A stretch of DNA of 34,882 nucleotides from Aeromonas lacus (GTDB lineage: Bacteria > Pseudomonadota > Gammaproteobacteria > Enterobacterales > Aeromonadaceae). Below are positions 24,459-32,547 of the stretch, piece by piece. The stretch covers positions 1 to 34,882 of the forward strand of contig NZ_JRGM01000157.1 in assembly GCF_000764665.1 (NCBI RefSeq), written 5' to 3'. The stretch's first letter is position 1; every line of letters starts with the position of its first letter. Under the pieces are notes generated by a model. That model saw only the letters and a program-made list of their open reading frames with translations, had not been told where the DNA came from and did not search any database. The position numbers and the translations under genes are program-made.

Positions 24459-25266
24459 GCACCGCCTCTCCTTTGCCCGCTGCCCGGTTGAGGCAGGCGC
24501 TCGCCAGGTTGTTGACGATCTCCGACAGGCGCGGGTCGTCGTGTTGATCGAGGTAGCTCTGGATGCGCAGATCGACATCCTGCTGGGTTGCCCCTTCGAG
24601 CAGCGCCATGAATTCGTCGGCGATGATCCGCCCCTGCCGGTAACCGGCCATGCGGCGCGCTTCGCGCTCGATCATCACCCGGATCTCGTTGGGGATGCCG
24701 GTGTGGCGCAGCTCGACCCGCTCACCCGGTTGCACCTCGTGGCTGGTGGCTTTCAGTTTCTGCTCCAGCAGACCGAGCGCCACCGCAAAGCCATAGATGG
24801 TCGCTGCGGGAGTGGGGGGGCAGCCGGGGATATAGACATCCACCGGTACTATCTTGTCGGTGCCGCCCCAGACGCAGTAGAGGTCGTGGAAGATGCCGCC
24901 GTCACAGCCGCAGGCGCCGTAAGCGATGCAGATCTTGGGATCGGGGGCCGCTTCATAGGCGCGCAGGGCCGGTACCCGCATCGCCCGGGTCACCGCGCCG
25001 GTAAAGAGCAGGATGTCGGCGTGACGGGGAGAGGCGACCACCTTGATGCCGAAGCGCTCGGCATCGAACAGCGGGGTGATGGTGGCGAAGATCTCGATCT
25101 CGCAGGCATTGCAGCCGCCGCAATCGACCCGATAGACATAGGCCGAGCGGCGAATGTCTTTGAGCAGGGTCTTCTTGAGCTTGGTGATCTCGGGATCCTG
25201 TGCCAGCGGCACGGCGCGGGTATGGGCATGGCCGACAACCGGTTCTATGCCTTTGATCTTGCTCAT
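24451..25266 (-). CDS. hycG: Formate hydrogenlyase small subunit HycG
   Basis: NuoB-like small hydrogenase subunit holding the 4Fe-4S cluster nearest the active site, on the cytoplasmic side. The ligands lie in [11 protein letters not shown] (Cys49, Cys52, Cys55), YGACGCDGG and PGCPPTPA. The well-conserved [19 protein letters not shown] and [16 protein letters not shown] are present. I chose ATG 25266, whose A is shared with the hycF stop, because AGGAG lies eight bases upstream; ATG 25275 would have only three. The length, 271 aa, is a little above E. coli (255). Confidence 0.96.
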   Translation of the reverse strand: MSKIKGIEPVVGHAHTRAVPLAQDPEITKLKKTLLKDIRRSAYVYRVDCGGCNACEIEIFATITPLFDAERFGIKVVASPRHADILLFTGAVTRAMRVPALRAYEAAPDPKICIAYGACGCDGGIFHDLYCVWGGTDKIVPVDVYIPGCPPTPAATIYGFAVALGLLEQKLKATSHEVQPGERVELRHTGIPNEIRVMIEREARRMAGYRQGRIIADEFMALLEGATQQDVDLRIQSYLDQHDDPRLSEIVNNLASACLNRAAGKGEAVHG

Positions 25267-25811
25267 CACATCCACTCCTGTTGTGTGGCTATCGGTGTGA
25301 TCAGGGCTGAGTCAGGCTGGCTCAGCATGCTCTGTTTTCGTTTGCAGTCGGGGCAGTGGTGCAGTCGCTCCGGGGTCGCCAGCGGCGTGCCTGCCTGCTT
25401 GAGGGTGTCCTCCACCAGCGCCACCAGTTTGCTCGGGGCAAAGTAGGTGCCGCACAGGGTGCAGGGGGCCAGCGCAAAGCGGGCCTCCTCATAGAGATCC
25501 GCCTTGTTGGTCACCGCCAGCTCGAACTCGGGGGAGAGGGCGATGGCGCGGGTCGGGCAGACCTCCTCGCAGCGGCCGCAGAAGATGCAGCGCGCCATGG
25601 AGATCTCCCAGCGCCGCTCGCCGGTCTCCATGTCCACTTCCATCACCAGCGCGTTGGCCGGGCAGGCCTTGGTGCAGGCGGCGCAGGCGATGCACTGATC
25701 CGCCTGATATTTGGGTTTGCCGCGAAAATCCCGGTTCACCTCGTAAGGGGCGAAGGGGTACTTGGCGGTCGGGGTGCCAGCCTTGAGGATGGTCTTGAAC
25801 AGCTTGATCAT
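25266..25811 (-). CDS. hycF: Formate hydrogenlyase ferredoxin subunit HycF
   Basis: NuoI-like protein with two 4Fe-4S motifs: [11 protein letters not shown] (Cys40-50) and [11 protein letters not shown] (Cys75-85). A C-terminal pair of CxxC motifs (Cys117/120 and Cys153/156) looks like a metal ribbon. Length is 181 aa, as in E. coli (180). It carries electrons between the HycB ferredoxin and the HycE/HycG hydrogenase. It starts nine bases after hycE. Confidence 0.96.
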   Translation of the reverse strand: MIKLFKTILKAGTPTAKYPFAPYEVNRDFRGKPKYQADQCIACAACTKACPANALVMEVDMETGERRWEISMARCIFCGRCEEVCPTRAIALSPEFELAVTNKADLYEEARFALAPCTLCGTYFAPSKLVALVEDTLKQAGTPLATPERLHHCPDCKRKQSMLSQPDSALITPIATQQEWM

Positions 25812-25820
25812 GATGACCCC

Positions 25821-27539
25821 TTATTTCAGCGGAGAGTTTTTGCGATCGATGCCGTAGCGCTCGATCTCCTTGTAGGAGACCACGGTGGATTTGCCCTTCT
25901 TGGGATCGACCAGGGTGACCCGGTCGGTACAGGAGTAGCAGGGATCCAGACTGCCGATGATGAGCGGCGCATCCGCCACGGTATTGCCGCGCAGCATGTA
26001 ACGCAGAGCGGGCCAGTTGGCGTAGGTGGCGGCGCGGCAGCGCCAGCGGAACAGCTTCTGGTTGTCCCCGGTCATGCTCCAGTGGACGTTCTCGCCGCGG
26101 GGCGCTTCGGTAAAGCCCAGCGCAAACTTGCCCGGCTGGTAGGTGAAGCCTTCGGTCAAAAGCGGCCCTTCCGGCAGGTGCTCAAGGCCGAACTCAATCA
26201 TGTCGAGGGAGTCGTAGAGCTCGTGGATCCGCACCAGCACCCGGGATTGCACATCGCAACCCGCCTTGGTCTGGATCTCCATCGGCAGCTCACGGTAGCC
26301 GGCAAAGTCGTGGACCCGGCGCACGTCGCGCTTGAAGCCGCTCGCCCGCACCATGGGGCCGACGCAGCTGAAATCACGGGCAATTTGCGGGTCGAGCTTG
26401 CCGATCCCGATCAGGCGGGAGGAGATGTTGGCGGTATCCAGCAGCATGGCCACCAGCGGTTTCAACTCATCACGGAGCTCGCGCACCAGCTGGGCACCCT
26501 TGATGCGATCTTCCTTGAATATGTCGCGGCGCACCCCGCCAATCAGGTTGAGGCCGTAGGTCTTGCGGGCGCCGGTCAGCAGCTCGGCCAGGGTCATGGA
26601 TTTCTCCCGCACCCGGAAGAACTGCATAAAGCCGGTGTCGAAACCGGTGAAGTGGCTCGACAGCCCGATGTTGAGGATATGGCTGTGCAGGCGCTCCACC
26701 TCCAGCAGCACGGCGCGGATCATCTTGGCCCGCTCCGGCACCGGAATACCCATGGCGTTCTCCACCGAGGTGGTGTAGGCGACGCTGTGGGTAAAGCCGC
26801 AGATGCCGCAGACCCGGTCGGTCAGAAACGCCACTTCGTTGTAGCCCATGCGGGTTTCCGCCAGCTTCTCCATGCCGCGATGGACATAGAAGAGGCGGTA
26901 GTCGGCATCGATGATGTCTTCCCCATCGACGAACAGACGAAAGTGCCCCGGTTCGTCCGAGGTGATGTGCAGCGGGCCAACCGGCACGATGCGGTTGGCA
27001 TCACTGCCCAATTCGTTGACGAAGGGGTAGGTTTCGGTGTCGGTGGTGGGCATCGGGCGCTGGCGATAATCCATGGCGTCTTTGCGCAGGGGATGGATAT
27101 CCTCCGGCCAGTCGTCCGGCAGCACCAGACGACGTTCGTCCGGCAGGCCGACGGCGCGCAGGCCGTACATGTCGCGGATCTCCCGCTCGCCCCACACCGC
27201 CGCCGGAATGGTCGGGGTGATGGAGGGGTACTCCTGGGTATCGGCATCCACCAGCACCTTGACGGTGATCCAGCACTTGGTGTCGCCCTCCATGGAGAAG
27301 ACGTGGTAGACGGCGAAGTGGCCGTTGAGGCTGCGCTCGTCATTGGCAAAGGAGAGCGGAAGCCAGCCCCCCAGCTGGTGGAAAATCAGGCTGGCCGTCT
27401 CGACCAGACTGGTGGGCTTGACGGTGATGGTGGCCTGATCGGCGGTTTGCCACTCCTCGTCGACGATGGCGTGGGGCAGTTGTGCTCGCACCTGCTGGAT
27501 GTAGTCGCAGCCGATGCGATCCGAAATGGCGATGGTCAT
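25821..27539 (-). CDS. hycE: Formate hydrogenlyase large subunit HycE
   Basis: Fusion of a NuoC-like N-terminal part (about 1-165) with a NuoD-like NiFe catalytic part, the hydrogen-producing subunit of hydrogenase-3. The nickel ligands are in RVCGIC (Cys244 and Cys247) and DPCYSCTDR (Cys534 and Cys537). The 32-residue tail after Arg540, starting VTLVDPKK, is the piece cut by HycI; the E. coli tail has the same length. The total is 572 aa (E. coli about 569). The ribosome binding site is weak (GTGAGAA). An 80-base gap to hycD upstream is the only real gap in the operon and seems empty. Confidence 0.97.
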   Translation of the reverse strand: MTIAISDRIGCDYIQQVRAQLPHAIVDEEWQTADQATITVKPTSLVETASLIFHQLGGWLPLSFANDERSLNGHFAVYHVFSMEGDTKCWITVKVLVDADTQEYPSITPTIPAAVWGEREIRDMYGLRAVGLPDERRLVLPDDWPEDIHPLRKDAMDYRQRPMPTTDTETYPFVNELGSDANRIVPVGPLHITSDEPGHFRLFVDGEDIIDADYRLFYVHRGMEKLAETRMGYNEVAFLTDRVCGICGFTHSVAYTTSVENAMGIPVPERAKMIRAVLLEVERLHSHILNIGLSSHFTGFDTGFMQFFRVREKSMTLAELLTGARKTYGLNLIGGVRRDIFKEDRIKGAQLVRELRDELKPLVAMLLDTANISSRLIGIGKLDPQIARDFSCVGPMVRASGFKRDVRRVHDFAGYRELPMEIQTKAGCDVQSRVLVRIHELYDSLDMIEFGLEHLPEGPLLTEGFTYQPGKFALGFTEAPRGENVHWSMTGDNQKLFRWRCRAATYANWPALRYMLRGNTVADAPLIIGSLDPCYSCTDRVTLVDPKKGKSTVVSYKEIERYGIDRKNSPLK

Positions 27540-27619
27540 GCAGTTCTCACTTTAATGTTCGGGAATGAGCATTCACAAATGATGAAATCGGAAAAAGTTG
27601 CTGTGCTGGCGGGCATGGC

Positions 27620-28573
27620 TCAGACCCCGACCAGATAGGCGAGCAGCGCCAGCAGAGCCAGCCCCAAGCCGTAGCGGGTGAGCTTGTGGGTGCGCACGAA
27701 CTGGGTACGGGCCATGGCGTTTTCGATGATGCCAGCCAGCAAAAACGCTACCAGCAGCTTGCAGGCGAGGATCAGTGCCGCGCCGATGAGCGCAGGCAGA
27801 CTCCAGTTGGCCGCCTTGCCGAAGGGCAGGAAAATAACCAGAAAGAGCTGCACCACCACCAGTTGCTTGAGGCCGATGGAGAGCTTGAGCAGGGCCAGGC
27901 CCGCACCGGAGTACTCGGTGAGCGGCCCTTCCTGCAGCTCCTGCTCGGCTTCGGCGCAGTCAAAGGGCAGCTTGCCCATCTCGACAAACACCGCGAAGGC
28001 GCAGGCGGCGCCCGCCAGCAGGGTGGCGATGGGCGCGGCCAGCGGCTGGGTCGCGACATAGTTGCTGATGTTGCCGAGATCCGAGCTGCCCACCATCATC
28101 GCCATGATGAAGCAGGCGAGCACCAGAATGGGCTCCACCAGAATGCCGAGGGTCAGTTCGCGGCGGGCACCAATCCCTGCAAACATGCTGCCGCTGTCCA
28201 GCCCCGCCAGCGAAAAGAAGAAGCGGAAGATGGCGAACAGGTAGATGTCGGTGATGAGATCACCGGCGATGGGGAAGGGGGACTCGTGAGTCAGGGTCGG
28301 CAGCGCCATTGCTACCAGCAGCAGGGCTGCGATCAGCAGCGCTGGCATCAGGTTGAAGATGATACCGGCAGGCTCGGGGGTTACCTCCTGACGGCGCAGC
28401 AGTTTGGCGATATCCCGGTAATCCTGTAGCAGGCCCGGCCCCTGACGGGAGTGCATCTTGGCCCGCAGCACCCGGTTGAAACCGGTGGCGAGCGGCGCCA
28501 GCGCCAGCATGGCGATGGCCTGGGTCAGGGCGAGGGCAACCATGCCCCAGCTCGGCATTTCAAGAACAGGCAT
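27620..28573 (-). CDS. hycD: Formate hydrogenlyase membrane subunit HycD
   Basis: NuoH-like membrane subunit that anchors the soluble arm. It has several hydrophobic segments and the family's signature SRQGPGLLQDYRDIAKLL, YLFAIFRFFFSLAGLDSGSMFAGIGARRE and the acidic loop EMGKLPFDCAEAEQELQEGPLTEYSG. Length is 317 aa (E. coli 307). TAGGAG precedes ATG 28573, one base after hycC. Confidence 0.96.
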   Translation of the reverse strand: MPVLEMPSWGMVALALTQAIAMLALAPLATGFNRVLRAKMHSRQGPGLLQDYRDIAKLLRRQEVTPEPAGIIFNLMPALLIAALLLVAMALPTLTHESPFPIAGDLITDIYLFAIFRFFFSLAGLDSGSMFAGIGARRELTLGILVEPILVLACFIMAMMVGSSDLGNISNYVATQPLAAPIATLLAGAACAFAVFVEMGKLPFDCAEAEQELQEGPLTEYSGAGLALLKLSIGLKQLVVVQLFLVIFLPFGKAANWSLPALIGAALILACKLLVAFLLAGIIENAMARTQFVRTHKLTRYGLGLALLALLAYLVGV

Positions 28574-28574
28574 A

Positions 28575-30446
28575 TCAGACTCCTACAGCCATCAGGATAA
28601 AGAGCGCCAGCACAATGCCGTGCAGCAGCCAGCCGGTCATTCCGCTGGTATCGCTTACCCCATGCAGGGCGCTGGCCAGATCGAGTTGCGGCTGCTTGCG
28701 ATAGAGCGGCGCGCAGAGTTGGCGCAAGGTGTGGGTGACACCGCCAGAGGTGAGGCTCATGCGCTCCTCATAGGCGTAACCACAGGCCCACGGCGTGCCT
28801 GCGTGACGACGACCCAGCTTGGGCCCCTTGAAGATGGCCAGTACCAGCAGCGGAATGAGGAACAGCCCCAGCAGGGTGATGGCGATAACGGGCGGGGAGA
28901 GGATCGACTGAGAGCTATCCAGCGGCAGCAGGGTGGCGCCGGTGGCAACGCTCATCTGGTTGTCTACCAAAGCTTGGCCATAGCTGACGATATGGGGGGC
29001 AATCCAGGGGGCGCCCAGACCCAGCACCAGACAGACCGCGGCCAGCAGCAGGGTGCCTGCCACCATGGCGCCCGGCACTTCGCGGGCGTGGCTCGCCTTC
29101 TCGCTGCGCGGGGCGCCGCAGAAGCAGATGCCGTACACCTTGACGAAACACATCACCGCCATGGCGCCGGTCACTGCCAGCATCACTACCGCGAGCGGCG
29201 CGACGACGGAGGTGCCGAGTTTGGTCATGGAGAGCAGGGACTGATAGATAAACCACTCGCTGACAAAGCCGTTGAGCGGCGGCAGCGCCGAGATGGCCAT
29301 GGCACCGATCAGGAACGCCAGTGCGGTCCAGGGCATCAGTTTGGCCAGCCCTCCCATCTTGTCCATGTCACGGGTGTGGAGGCGGAACATCACGGAGCCG
29401 GTGCCCATAAAGAGCAGGCTCTTGAAGATGGCGTGGTTGAGCAGGTGATAGAGGGCGCCGAGCAGCCCCAGCACCACCAGCGCCGGTTGCTGGTTGGCGA
29501 TGCCGATCATACCGATCCCCATCCCCATCAGGATGATGCCGATGTTCTCTACCGTGTGGTAGGCGAGCAGCCGCTTGAGATCGTGCTCGGCCAGCGCAAA
29601 CAGTACCCCGAGCACTGCCGAGCAGGCTCCGAAGATCAGCACCACATAGCCCCACCAGAGCTGGCTGGCGCCGAGAAAATCGATGCTGACCCGCAAAATG
29701 CCAAACAGACCCAGCTTGACCATCACGCCGGACATCAGCGCCGAAATATGGGAGGGGGCAACGGGCTCGGCCACCGGCAACCAGCCGTGCAGCGGCACGA
29801 AACCGGCGCGCAGGCCAAAACCGCAGAAGCTGAGCAGGAACACCAGAGAGGCCAATGCGCCCGCCAGATGGTGCTCGCGCAGCGCGGCGAACTCCAGCGA
29901 GCCGCTTTCGCGGCAGAGCAGCCAGAAGGCGATCAGCACCAGCGCCATGCCGATATGATTCATCACCAAGTAAAGCCGGCTCTGTTTGGCGGCATCCGGG
30001 TTGGTCTTGACCAGCCAGTAGGTGGTGAGGGTTACCAGCTCGTAGCAGAGCAAGAAACCGAGTGCGTTGTCGGCCAGTACCATGCCCACCATGGCAAAGA
30101 GGAAGAGGTTCATCAGCGCGCCGATGGCCACATCCCCCTTGCCCTGATATTCGCGGATATAGGCAAAGGAGTAGAGGGCGACGGCGACGCCGACGGTGCT
30201 AATCACCAGCAGCATCAGTGCGGCCAGCATGTCGAGGTGCACCGAGCCCAGCAGCCAGAGCTGGCCGTCGACGGGGGTGCCTTGGGCAAAGATCTGGATG
30301 GCGGCGACCAGACCCGCGAGCGAGCCCAGCAGGGCAAAGCCGCTGTTGAGACGGTTGGCCAGTGCGGGCAGCTTTTGCAGGAGCAAACCGGCGGCAGCGC
30401 CCAGCAAAAAGAGCAGGAGCGTGGCCATAACAAGGGGGGACAACAT
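28575..30446 (-). CDS. hycC: Formate hydrogenlyase membrane subunit HycC
   Basis: Large Mrp/NuoL-like antiporter-type subunit with about 14-16 membrane segments, 623 aa (E. coli HycC about 608, HyfB about 672). Visible family features include the conserved Glu/Lys region AFLLCYELVTLTTYWLVKT-like, GFVPLHGWLPVAEPVAPSHISALMSGVMVK, LLAYHTVENIGIILMGMG and PPLNGFVSEW. It may couple H2 formation to ion movement. ATG 30446 has an AGGGAG at good spacing and shares a base with the hycB stop; ATG 30428 has none. Confidence 0.95.
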   Translation of the reverse strand: MLSPLVMATLLLFLLGAAAGLLLQKLPALANRLNSGFALLGSLAGLVAAIQIFAQGTPVDGQLWLLGSVHLDMLAALMLLVISTVGVAVALYSFAYIREYQGKGDVAIGALMNLFLFAMVGMVLADNALGFLLCYELVTLTTYWLVKTNPDAAKQSRLYLVMNHIGMALVLIAFWLLCRESGSLEFAALREHHLAGALASLVFLLSFCGFGLRAGFVPLHGWLPVAEPVAPSHISALMSGVMVKLGLFGILRVSIDFLGASQLWWGYVVLIFGACSAVLGVLFALAEHDLKRLLAYHTVENIGIILMGMGIGMIGIANQQPALVVLGLLGALYHLLNHAIFKSLLFMGTGSVMFRLHTRDMDKMGGLAKLMPWTALAFLIGAMAISALPPLNGFVSEWFIYQSLLSMTKLGTSVVAPLAVVMLAVTGAMAVMCFVKVYGICFCGAPRSEKASHAREVPGAMVAGTLLLAAVCLVLGLGAPWIAPHIVSYGQALVDNQMSVATGATLLPLDSSQSILSPPVIAITLLGLFLIPLLVLAIFKGPKLGRRHAGTPWACGYAYEERMSLTSGGVTHTLRQLCAPLYRKQPQLDLASALHGVSDTSGMTGWLLHGIVLALFILMAVGV

Positions 30447-31111
30447 CAGCGAGCTCCCTCTGTGGTGGATAAATCGGATGCAGGGAGCGCCGTGGCGGGC
30501 GCCGAGAAGGCAGAGGCCCCTTGCGGGTTGGTGTCGGCCGCTTGCTGGCGACGGATTCGGGCGGCGCGTTCGGTGTCGCCGTCATTGACCAGCTTCAGTG
30601 CCTGGGAGGGGCAGGCACCGACACAAGCCGGGCCATCGGTGCGAAATTCGCACAGGTCACACTTGACGGCGATGCTGCGCACGCCCGGCTCCCAGCTCAG
30701 CAGATCCTCGCCAAAGCAGCGCAGGCCAGCGGAGGTGGAGGGGTTGCTGGAGCGGATGGAGCAGGGGATATAGGTGTCGTAACTGGTGGCCACGGCCACC
30801 GGACGGCTGCCGCCGCTCTGGATAGCGCCAAAGGGGCAGGCCACGGCGCAGAGATTGCAGCCGATGCAGAGCGACTCGTTGAGTTGCACGCAATCGCCGG
30901 TCTGGCGAATTGCCTCGACCGGGCACACCTTGATGCAGGGGGCATCGTCACAGTGACGGCACTGAACCGGCATGGTCGCCTGCTCGTGTCGCATAACGGT
31001 TAAACGGGGGGCTTGCTGCAAACCTTGCGCCTTGTGTACTTCACTGCAGGCCGCCATACAGGTGCCACAGCCGATACAAAGCTTGGGGTCAGCGATAACG
31101 AAGCGGTTCAT
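30446..31111 (-). CDS. hycB: Formate hydrogenlyase ferredoxin subunit HycB
   Basis: Polyferredoxin linking formate dehydrogenase H to the hydrogenase, 221 aa. It has four cysteine groups: CIGCGTCMAAC, CRHCDDAPCIKVCPV, CIGCNLCAVACPF and a split CDLCEF...CVGACPS. Segments such as KCDLCEFRTDGPACVGACPSQALKL look more like E. coli HyfA than HycB, though the gene order is that of hyc. The C-terminus is a low-complexity Ala/Ser-rich tail. AAGGTAGG precedes the ATG. It is the first gene of the operon. No hycA, hydN or fdhF is adjacent. Confidence 0.93.
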   Translation of the reverse strand: MNRFVIADPKLCIGCGTCMAACSEVHKAQGLQQAPRLTVMRHEQATMPVQCRHCDDAPCIKVCPVEAIRQTGDCVQLNESLCIGCNLCAVACPFGAIQSGGSRPVAVATSYDTYIPCSIRSSNPSTSAGLRCFGEDLLSWEPGVRSIAVKCDLCEFRTDGPACVGACPSQALKLVNDGDTERAARIRRQQAADTNPQGASAFSAPATALPASDLSTTEGAR

Positions 31112-31155
31112 AGCCTACCTTGTCGTGTCGCGAACGGAGAAAGTAGGGGCAGGTT

Positions 31156-31171
31156 GGCAAGATACGGGCCA
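31156..31171 (-). promoter_or_regulatory. Sigma54 (-24/-12) promoter of the hyc operon
   Basis: The minus strand reads TGGCCCGTATCTTGCC, matching TGGC-N8-TTGC with ten bases between GG and GC. Transcription would begin around 31144, about 33 bases before hycB. E. coli hyc is also sigma54-dependent under FhlA, which supports this by analogy. Confidence 0.7.
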
Positions 31172-31268
31172 GAATGGTTCTTGCAGATAAATTGGTTTTA
31201 AGTGTCTGTTTTTAAATGAATAAAAATCTTCGTGTGGTTGAGTGAAAGGGCTGGTGTGGCTGTCGAAC

Positions 31269-31284
31269 TGTGACGTGCGTCACT
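31269..31284. promoter_or_regulatory. CRP-like site upstream of hyc
   Basis: TGTGACGTGCGTCACT fits TGTGA-N6-TCACA at nine of ten defined bases and is part of a perfect GTGACG/CGTCAC dyad. It is about 100 bases upstream of the hyc sigma54 promoter, and its centre (31276.5) would place a rightward class II start near 31318 ahead of the small frame at 31369. Confidence 0.5.
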
Positions 31285-31286
31285 TG

Positions 31287-31303
31287 TGTCGAAGAGATCG
31301 ACA
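31287..31303. promoter_or_regulatory. TGTCGA inverted repeat, candidate FhlA enhancer site
   Basis: TGTCGA and TCGACA flank five bases as a perfect inverted repeat, about 115-145 bases upstream of the sigma54 promoter, the usual distance for an enhancer-binding activator. A related TGTCG...TGACG lies at 31261-31275. From memory the E. coli FhlA sites include TGTCG-N4-TGACA. No fhlA is in the window. Confidence 0.4.
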
Positions 31304-31368
31304 TTAAAAATCGAATCTCGATAGCAAGGCACAATTGACAGTAATGATATTAAAGGGAGGCAACAAAC

Positions 31369-31404
31369 ATGAGCTATTCATTGTTAGATCACTATTACCT
31401 TTGA
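31369..31404 (+). CDS. Possible 11-residue leader peptide
   Basis: ATG at 31369 starts MSYSLLDHYYL and ends at TGA 31402-31404. AAAGGGAGG (31352-31360) lies eight bases upstream, one of the best ribosome binding sites in the region. The peptide might be a leader that controls the gene at 31551, or the surviving start of a lost gene. No function is claimed, and the short length makes chance quite possible. Confidence 0.3.
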   Translation: MSYSLLDHYYL

Positions 31405-31550
31405 AGAGCGAACCGCGCCATCATGCCAAGTGCATGTAAATATGCTTTCTAAAGCAACCTTAATTAATCTCGACTTAATATTCTGTACAGGTGAGACTCA
31501 TATGGTGTAGATTCTGACGCGCCCGATAAACAATAAGGTTTGAAAGAAAA

Positions 31551-32471
31551 ATGAGAAAAATGAGAAAAATGTCATTAGCAATCTTGATCATGGCCTCAAT
31601 GTCTGCTGCTGCCGAACAGAAAATATACACACATAATGCAATCTTGGAGTATCAAGAAATTAGAGATGGCTGTCAGATGTATCGGCTGAATACACCAGAA
31701 GGTGCAACGCTATTGATTGGCCATAATTTTAATAGCTCTGGGCCAAATGCAGAGGGGCCTGCAGCAGCAGGAACACTTGCAATGCTGTCTGCCATGTATT
31801 CAGATTCTAGTTATCGTAGTTTTTCAATGAGGGGAACTAATAGTCTTTATCAGCCCATACAAAATGACTCTTATGAGTTTGTAAAAATCGGTGTTGACAG
31901 ATATTCCTCACCAAATAATTACATGTTGTCTCAGTCAAATTTTGTAGAAAGACCAGTGCCTTACTATAGTGAGGGTACGGAACTATCAATGCGTTTTTAT
32001 AATGAAGATGATCAACCAAGATACACTGGTTTTATGCCGCCATATCTCTCTTTATGTGGCAACAGTATTGCATCATTTGAATCTATAACGAGTCACCGTA
32101 TTCAGGTGACAACATCCATTTCGACCATTAAAGTACAATACACATCATTCAATCCACTTGATGGATTAAAGGCAAGTAATGACCTTGTCGGCGAGGTACA
32201 ACTGTCTTGGAGAAACAGTGACAACTCAGAGAGCAAAGATAGAAAACATAAGTACACACAAATTTCAAGAGCTGAAAAAAATGATGGCAAGCAAGAACTG
32301 AAGTTCGTTGAAATTGCAAAAGTAGATGTCAATGATGATCGTTACATCGATATTGGTAGTGACAAGAATATTATTGTTCCAGGCAAACAGTATGTATATC
32401 AAGTAAAATACTGTGATGGTTATAATTTTTGTGAAAGCAATAATCTAAGTGTGACTGGGCAAGCGAATTAA
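31551..32471 (+). CDS. Secreted orphan protein with fibronectin-III-like C-terminus
   Basis: I do not recognise this 306-residue protein. It has a Sec signal peptide (basic MRKMRKM, a short hydrophobic core, cut near SAAA/E at residue 21). Four cysteines remain (41, 169, 288, 294), enough for two disulfides. Residues about 210-306 follow a fibronectin-III pattern: VQLSW, YTQISRAE, KFVEIAKVDV, YIDIG, GKQYVYQVKYCDGYNFC and LSVTG. The middle is rich in Ser, Asn and Tyr. Codon use is visibly AT-rich and unlike its neighbours, suggesting transfer. ATG 31551 and ATG 31560 are both possible because ATGAGAAAA is duplicated; binding sites are weak. It stands alone, followed by a strong terminator. Confidence 0.8.
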   Translation: MRKMRKMSLAILIMASMSAAAEQKIYTHNAILEYQEIRDGCQMYRLNTPEGATLLIGHNFNSSGPNAEGPAAAGTLAMLSAMYSDSSYRSFSMRGTNSLYQPIQNDSYEFVKIGVDRYSSPNNYMLSQSNFVERPVPYYSEGTELSMRFYNEDDQPRYTGFMPPYLSLCGNSIASFESITSHRIQVTTSISTIKVQYTSFNPLDGLKASNDLVGEVQLSWRNSDNSESKDRKHKYTQISRAEKNDGKQELKFVEIAKVDVNDDRYIDIGSDKNIIVPGKQYVYQVKYCDGYNFCESNNLSVTGQAN

Positions 32472-32489
32472 TTCTTTGTCTCATATTAC

Positions 32490-32527
32490 AAAATGGGGAG
32501 TGAGTATTTTTTCTCACTCCCCATTTT
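32490..32527. terminator. Bidirectional terminator between orphan gene and kup
   Basis: AAAATGGGGAGTGAG (32490-32504) and CTCACTCCCCATTTT (32513-32527) form a perfect 15-pair stem around an eight-base T-rich loop. T-runs exist on both sides, so it can end the orphan gene's transcript (plus) and the kup transcript (minus). Confidence 0.92.
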
Positions 32528-32547
32528 ATTGGGATTATTACGTGGTT

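Larger units (their letters stand above)
31112..31550. other. Divergent control region between hyc and the orphan gene
   Basis: About 440 bases between divergently oriented genes. The left half holds the hyc promoter, a CRP-like site and two TGTCG-type repeats. The right half (31330-31550) is AT-rich, with a strong ribosome binding site ahead of an 11-codon frame and no clear promoter for the gene at 31551. Confidence 0.7.

Noticed and set aside
5210..27539. Possible selenocysteine (TGA) at the nickel site of HybC or HycE, given the nearby sel genes
   Set aside because: All four ligands in both proteins are read as cysteine and the frames have no internal TGA.
25356..27638. A 760-codon plus-strand frame opposite hycE and hycF
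   Set aside because: Antisense shadow of conserved hydrogenase genes; no family motif or ribosome binding site.
28458..30773. A 771-codon open frame on the plus strand opposite hycC and hycB
   Set aside because: It is rich in Gln, His and Gly in the manner of antisense GC-rich DNA, and the minus strand encodes recognisable Hyc subunits.
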